Assembly: GCA_963966275.1 (NCBI GenBank)
Contig: CAWZYQ010000002.1
Coordinates: 3,853 to 67,852 of the forward strand
Direction of reading: 5' to 3'
DNA from: UBA10427 sp003500135
GTDB taxonomy: Bacteria; Bacteroidota; Bacteroidia; Cytophagales; Cyclobacteriaceae
Length of the DNA: 64,000 nt
Shown: positions 59,771 to 64,000 of the stretch, piece after piece
Layout: every line of letters starts with the position of its first letter
How positions within the stretch are numbered: position 1 is the stretch's first letter
Notes under the pieces: model-generated
What the model was told of the DNA's origin: nothing
What the model saw: only the letters and a program-made list of their open reading frames with translations
Database searches by the model: none
Made by a program: the position numbers and the translations under genes

Positions 59771-61857
59771 TGATAAAAAAATTGAACGAAGCATTTTTTC
59801 AACCTGCCAGTATTGCTGTGGCTGGCGCTTCTGATGATGTCCATAAACCGGGTGGCCGACTGCTGGTCAACCTGAAAGATGGCCGTTTTATGGGCAAAAT
59901 ATGGCCCGTTAACCACAAAAAAAGTGAGGTTTTGGGCATGCAGGCCTATCCTGATCCGCAAGCTATTGGTAAGCCGGTTGATCTCGCCATCCTGGCGCTC
60001 CCGGCAAGGTTTTGCAGAGATGCTATTGAATCTTTTTATCAACACTGCCGTACCAAATGCTTTATCATTGTATCCGCCGGTTTCGGCGAGCTGAATGAGG
60101 CAGGCAAACAACTGGAAGACGATCTAAGGGCTTTAGCCGAAGAACTCGACATTCAAATTGTGGGGCCCAATTGTATTGGGTTGATTACCCACGGAATGAG
60201 CGGGGTATTTACGCAGCCAGTGCCCGAGTTTGACCGGTATGGGGCCGATCTGGTTTCTGCCTCCGGAGCTACTGCTGTTTTTCTCATGGAAACCGGGTTG
60301 AAGCAGGGATTAAAATTCCAACAGGTATTTTCTGTTGGCAACAGTATGCAGATCGGTGTGGAGGAAGTATTGGCACACCTGGATGAAACATATGAAGCAG
60401 GCCTTAGCGCTCCCCTGAAGGTGTTGTATCTCGAAGGCATTCAACAGCCCGAAAAACTACAAAGACATGCTACATCGCTCATCCAAAAAGGGTGTAAGAT
60501 CTTGGCGCTCAAGTCGGGAAGATCGGGTAAGGGGCAACAGGCAGCCTCCTCGCACACGGGCGCCATGGCCACATCCGATACTTATGTGGATGCCCTTTTC
60601 AGAAAATCGGGTATTGCGCGCTGCTACAATCGAAATGAGTTAATTGACAGGGCGCTGATGGCACAGTTACCCGGGTTGAAAGGAAATAAAATCGCAGTCA
60701 TAACGCATGCTGGCGGGCCGGGGGTAATGTCAGTGGATGCCCTGGAAAAGGCTGGTTTTATTTTGCCTACGCCTACAGAAGTGGATCAAAATATACTACT
60801 TGAGCAATTGCATCCCGGATCATCCGCGGGAAACCCATTCGACATACTGGCTACCGGCGCCGAAAAGGAGCTCGAAGTAGCGCTTGATTATTGTTTGAAG
60901 TCCGAAAACTTCAATGGCATAATCGTAATTTTTGGCAGCCCTGGTTTATTCGATGAAAAGCCCGTATTTGAATTGATAGCCGGTATGCAAAAAAATGCCG
61001 GTAAACCCATATACACGGTTATTCCCTCGCCGATCAATGCGGCAGAAGAAACCACCTTATATCTTGAAAAAGGTGGCAGGTTTTTTCATGATGAAAGTTT
61101 ACTGGCACGCGCAATGGGTACGAGCTACCGGCATAACGATATTGTGGGTTTATTAGAGGATGGCAAAGCCCTGGAATGTGTAGAATCCGGCCGATATCAT
61201 TCGAATGTAGCGGGTTTTTTGCCCTACAATGTAGCTTTTAACCTGGTGCAGGAAGCCGGAATAACTGTGGCTTTGCCATATAAAGTAAGCAAACAGGAAG
61301 AGTTGACCGGAGTGTTGGAGAAATTGAAATACCCGCTCGTAATGAAAAGTGCAGGTATGCTGCATAAGTCGGATGATGGTGGAGTGGCCCTTAATCTTAC
61401 AAATGACAACCTGGCCATGGAGGCTTTTGGATCGCTTTGCTGCAAAAGCCCGGAAAATGCCGTGTGGGTACAGCAGCAAGCCAGGGGTGACGAACTGTAT
61501 ATCGGTATTAAGCGGGAAGGGGCACACCATGTTTTGCTCATTGGTGCCGGTGGTATTTATCTGGAGATATTACAGGACTTCCAGAATGTTTTACTTCCTG
61601 TGAATGAACCCGAAATAAGATATTATTTGTCTCAACTAAAAATATGGCCAATACTGAAGGGGGCAAGGGGCAAGCATGGCGTCGATATTGATAAACTGGT
61701 AGCAATGATCCTCAGACTGAATAATTTGATTGAAATGTATCCGGAAATCGATGAGCTTGACATCAATCCAATGATGTGCAACAGTGATTCGATCGTAGCA
61801 GTTGACGTACGTATCAAAATCGGCGATATGCCTCGGGAAGAAGAATCGGTCGTTTAA
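59770..61857 (+). CDS. ADP-forming acyl-CoA synthetase (acetate-CoA ligase type)
   Basis: 695 residues, a fused alpha-beta NDP-forming CoA ligase. It has an N-terminal CoA-binding Rossmann domain (SIAVAGASDDVHKPGGRLL, VGPNCIGLI), then ligase domains with the phospho-histidine in SSHTGAM (His262) and VITHAGGPGVMSVDAL. The C-terminal ATP-grasp has YPLVMKSAGMLHKSDDGGVALNL and ELDINPMM. It turns acyl-CoA, ADP and phosphate into acid, CoA and ATP. Directly after iorAB it would harvest aryl-acetyl-CoA as ATP plus aryl-acetate, as in archaeal peptide fermenters. It converges with the next gene, overlapping by 4 bp. Confidence 0.92.
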   Translation: MIKKLNEAFFQPASIAVAGASDDVHKPGGRLLVNLKDGRFMGKIWPVNHKKSEVLGMQAYPDPQAIGKPVDLAILALPARFCRDAIESFYQHCRTKCFIIVSAGFGELNEAGKQLEDDLRALAEELDIQIVGPNCIGLITHGMSGVFTQPVPEFDRYGADLVSASGATAVFLMETGLKQGLKFQQVFSVGNSMQIGVEEVLAHLDETYEAGLSAPLKVLYLEGIQQPEKLQRHATSLIQKGCKILALKSGRSGKGQQAASSHTGAMATSDTYVDALFRKSGIARCYNRNELIDRALMAQLPGLKGNKIAVITHAGGPGVMSVDALEKAGFILPTPTEVDQNILLEQLHPGSSAGNPFDILATGAEKELEVALDYCLKSENFNGIIVIFGSPGLFDEKPVFELIAGMQKNAGKPIYTVIPSPINAAEETTLYLEKGGRFFHDESLLARAMGTSYRHNDIVGLLEDGKALECVESGRYHSNVAGFLPYNVAFNLVQEAGITVALPYKVSKQEELTGVLEKLKYPLVMKSAGMLHKSDDGGVALNLTNDNLAMEAFGSLCCKSPENAVWVQQQARGDELYIGIKREGAHHVLLIGAGGIYLEILQDFQNVLLPVNEPEIRYYLSQLKIWPILKGARGKHGVDIDKLVAMILRLNNLIEMYPEIDELDINPMMCNSDSIVAVDVRIKIGDMPREEESVV

Positions 61858-63044
61858 TACAATAACAATGAAATAAGGGCCTCAAGGAGAAAGAAAACAA
61901 ATACCAAAAAGGAATAGCTTAATCCTATCGTTAAGTACTTGATCAGGGTTTTCAACCAATGTTGCCTGTAAACCCTCAAAAAGCTGATGTAGCAATATAT
62001 GCCTACTATAGTGATACTGAGAAACCAGGTGATGGTGTCTGCCGTTTCATTTTGCCACAAAAATACCATTAATAACAGTCCGATGCCATAGATAAGATAA
62101 GCAAAGGAATGGAGGTGTAGCGCATGGATAAAGTGCTGAACGTACAGGCGCTTACTTCGTATGTAGAGCAGTTTGAGCAGCAAAGCAAAAACAGGAATTG
62201 CGATGAGCATCATGAGAGGGAGATTTTGGAGCAGGTAACCCACAAACGATTCATTGTCGGCCCGGTTTAACCTGATGGCCTGGAGGGCGAGATATTCCTC
62301 CCACCATTTTAATGGACCGAGATGCATGGAGTCCAATAGTTGTTTATCGTTATAATCGGGATCGTATTCCAAAGAATCCACGAGATCATAATCCATTCGC
62401 CATAGAATAAAGGAAGTACTGTCACTTTCTTCTGTTGAATCGCTTTGTGTTTTTTCTTCTGATCTTACTGCGTATTCCGGAGTGTCTGTTGCCAGGGTAT
62501 GGCTATGTTCTGACTTTTGTTTGTTTTCGTATTCCTCAATTGTTTTTTTCAGTTTTTCCCGCTTCTTTTTTGTCCAGAGAGCGCCTTCTTCTTCAAGGGC
62601 AATCCGGGTTAGTTCACGCTCCAGCGAATCTTCACTGGCTGTGTTATTTTGGATCGTATCATTATCAGAACGGTAGTTGATGACAGGTTTGAAATTATTT
62701 GCCTGATTATCATCGCGCATTATTCGGATGCCCGACCAACTGAGTACAAAGAAATAAAAAATACTTGCAATCAGATACAGGCGTACGGGGTTGGCATATG
62801 ATTTTCGCTTACCGTCGTTGAACTTATTGGTGAGGAATCCGGGCTTTAATAAAAAAGGCTTAATGGTTTTGATAAAGCTGGAGTCGAGCGCCAGATAGGC
62901 GCTGACAAACTCGTTGAACAGTATGCCGAAGGAAACGTTGGTGTCGTGGTTTTCCTGCCCACATGAAGGGCAGTACCGGTCGCTCGGTTTGAGCATGGTA
63001 TTGCAGTTGGGGCACTGGTTGAAGCGTTTCCTTCTTGTGGCCAT
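61854..63044 (-). CDS. DUF3667 zinc-ribbon membrane protein
   Basis: 396 residues. It opens with a zinc ribbon of two CxxC knuckles (CPNC, CPSCGQ, residues about 12-36). DUF3667 follows: FVSAYLALDSSFIKTIKPFLLKPGFLTNKFNDGKRKSYANPVRLYLIASIFYFF with TM1 near 89-110. A long charged loop (about 115-240) leads to four TMs in the C-terminal third (about 265-395). The function is unknown. It lies 2 bp downstream of the next gene, so the two form one unit. Confidence 0.85.
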   Translation of the reverse strand: MATRRKRFNQCPNCNTMLKPSDRYCPSCGQENHDTNVSFGILFNEFVSAYLALDSSFIKTIKPFLLKPGFLTNKFNDGKRKSYANPVRLYLIASIFYFFVLSWSGIRIMRDDNQANNFKPVINYRSDNDTIQNNTASEDSLERELTRIALEEEGALWTKKKREKLKKTIEEYENKQKSEHSHTLATDTPEYAVRSEEKTQSDSTEESDSTSFILWRMDYDLVDSLEYDPDYNDKQLLDSMHLGPLKWWEEYLALQAIRLNRADNESFVGYLLQNLPLMMLIAIPVFALLLKLLYIRSKRLYVQHFIHALHLHSFAYLIYGIGLLLMVFLWQNETADTITWFLSITIVGIYCYISFLRVYRQHWLKTLIKYLTIGLSYSFLVFVFFLLEALISLLLY

Positions 63045-63046
63045 GG

Positions 63047-64000
63047 TCAGTTTTCTTTTTTATCAATCCGGTTTACCGTATTCATGATCATCGCCTTTAG
63101 TTCATCTACTGTATCCCCCACCATCATAAATATTTTGTGATTAGGGTTTTGATGGTTGTGCTGGTCCAGGATTTTGGTGATGGCTTTATCGTCACGATTG
63201 GTAACGAATACGCCATAGGCCTTATTGACTTTTACCGTATGGATAAAACGCTCGATAAATTCCTGGTGGGTGTCTTCTTTTCCGCTGTGGTAGCGCGATT
63301 TGATAAACACCTGCTGGCCTGATTCCGTTTTGAGGTGCAGGTCTGCCTTGCTGTGTTTGTTGAGCAACACTTTGTATTTCATGCTAAGGCCGGTGAGGGC
63401 TTTTTCCAAAATCTGTTCGTACCAGAGGTTCACCTTGATCTGCTCTTCCATAGCCATTTGATTTTCGTGGAACAGCCGCTTCAAAAACTCATGGTGTCTA
63501 CTCAGGAATTGGTTGTAAATGCTGTAAAAACCGATTAAAGCGAGGATCACTCCGCCAACATTAACCAGAATGATCTTGAGATGTACGCCACTTGAATACT
63601 TCTGCCAGTGCGAAGTTTCTAATGAAGCCTTGTAATCTTCTGGCAGACCATCGACATATCGTTGCCATTCCTCACGGATTTGGGCGATCTTTTCGGAAAG
63701 GTGGTTTTTTATGCTGTCGGGCACAAATTGGTTCTGTAGCATATCGGCCTCTGTCTGGATGAGCAACTCGTCGACCGTATAGGGGTATTTCAGGTTATGT
63801 TGTAGCGATTCGCCTTCGATAAGCGTTTGTAGTTGGACCACATGTGTTTTTTTGCCCTCAATTAGCCGTTGCTGTACCTGATTGATCAGTCGCCGGTTCA
63901 TTTGGTTTGCCATCTGTTCGTTTTTACCCCGCAAATGCTGTGGAATAAGATTAAATGAGGCGTACAGCGTGAGGGCTATGCCCAGTGCGGCAAATAGCAG
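63047..64000 (-). CDS. Membrane protein with restriction-endonuclease-like C-terminus (5' end outside the window)
   Basis: The frame is open to the right edge, so at least 317 residues are seen and the N-terminus is missing. A TM segment lies at the visible start (LLFAALGIALTLYASF). A helical extracytoplasmic-looking region of about 105 residues and a second TM (IILVNVGGVILALIGFYSIY) follow. The cytoplasmic tail has WYEQILEKALTGL, KADLHLKTESGQQVFIKSRYH and YGVFVTNRDD. The order of a Glu, an Asp before a beta hairpin and a xxK strand recalls PD-(D/E)xK folds such as Mrr. The second acidic residue is not obvious, so activity is doubtful. An internal TTG at 63934 is not a credible start. Confidence 0.65.
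   Translation of the reverse strand: MLFAALGIALTLYASFNLIPQHLRGKNEQMANQMNRRLINQVQQRLIEGKKTHVVQLQTLIEGESLQHNLKYPYTVDELLIQTEADMLQNQFVPDSIKNHLSEKIAQIREEWQRYVDGLPEDYKASLETSHWQKYSSGVHLKIILVNVGGVILALIGFYSIYNQFLSRHHEFLKRLFHENQMAMEEQIKVNLWYEQILEKALTGLSMKYKVLLNKHSKADLHLKTESGQQVFIKSRYHSGKEDTHQEFIERFIHTVKVNKAYGVFVTNRDDKAITKILDQHNHQNPNHKIFMMVGDTVDELKAMIMNTVNRIDKKEN

Noticed and set aside
1..64000. CRISPR arrays, insertion sequences, prophage genes, integrases, toxin-antitoxin pairs
   Set aside because: None seen. There are no regularly spaced repeats, no transposase or integrase motifs and no terminal inverted repeats with target duplications.

Overview
The window comes from an AT-rich chromosome of a Bacteroidota bacterium, most likely a marine-type Cytophagales (Fulvivirga/Marivirga-like). 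Four things point there. Gene content is typical (SufBCDS, DUF2795, DUF3078, DUF3108, DUF3667, a SerB-SerA fusion, and the synteny miaB / sigma-54 activator / lptE / secG). At least 16 transcription units are preceded by the Bacteroidota -7 element TAnnTTTG. Most genes lack a Shine-Dalgarno sequence. The tmRNA tag is GENNYAMAA. The genus is inference. No rRNA, CRISPR array, phage or insertion sequence was found. Almost everything is housekeeping.

Layout. 1-4.5 kb: Fe-S assembly operon sufB-C-D-S on the minus strand, cut by the left edge. 4.6-9.6 kb: AsnC/Lrp regulator, an orphan small-RNA locus, ettA, a DUF2795 gene, ispD, queA. 9.6-16 kb: MacB-like permease, recA with a palindrome in its promoter, a zinc-peptidase/DUF3108 pair, and a PhoB/PhoR-type two-component system. 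16-20 kb: RluA-type pseudouridine synthase, a second small-RNA locus that resembles the first, and the rplM-rpsI-rpsB-tsf operon. 20-24 kb: a decaying patch with a receiver gene broken by an amber codon, a TPR histidine kinase and a broken MFS transporter gene. 24-27 kb: ssrA (tmRNA) and dnaX, whose tau part lies in the -1 frame after a run of ten A. 27-35 kb: CheY-like regulator, lytic transglycosylase / O-methyltransferase / M16 peptidase operon, aminopeptidase P, TerB-like and NRDE proteins. 35-40 kb: SerB-SerA fusion, gmd-fcl (GDP-fucose), tRNA-Thr(CGU), a long structured ncRNA and a SiaC-like protein. 40-50 kb: groES-groEL, the envelope operon miaB to secG, pabB, gamma carbonic anhydrase and an RRM protein. 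50-57 kb: YpdA-like reductase and a Tat/lipoprotein sugar operon that looks like 3-keto-glycoside catabolism. 57.5-61.9 kb: iorA-iorB-acd. 61.9-64 kb: DUF3667 membrane protein and a membrane protein with a nuclease-like tail, cut by the right edge.

How genes work together. The ior-acd operon would oxidise aryl-pyruvates to aryl-acetyl-CoA and then make ATP and the free aryl-acetate. Its first two genes carry strong Shine-Dalgarno sites, unlike the rest of the window, which suggests a foreign origin. The most novel-looking items are the two paralogous small-RNA loci, the structured RNA near 39.7 kb, the dnaX slippery site and the recA palindrome. All are read by eye, with no database search.
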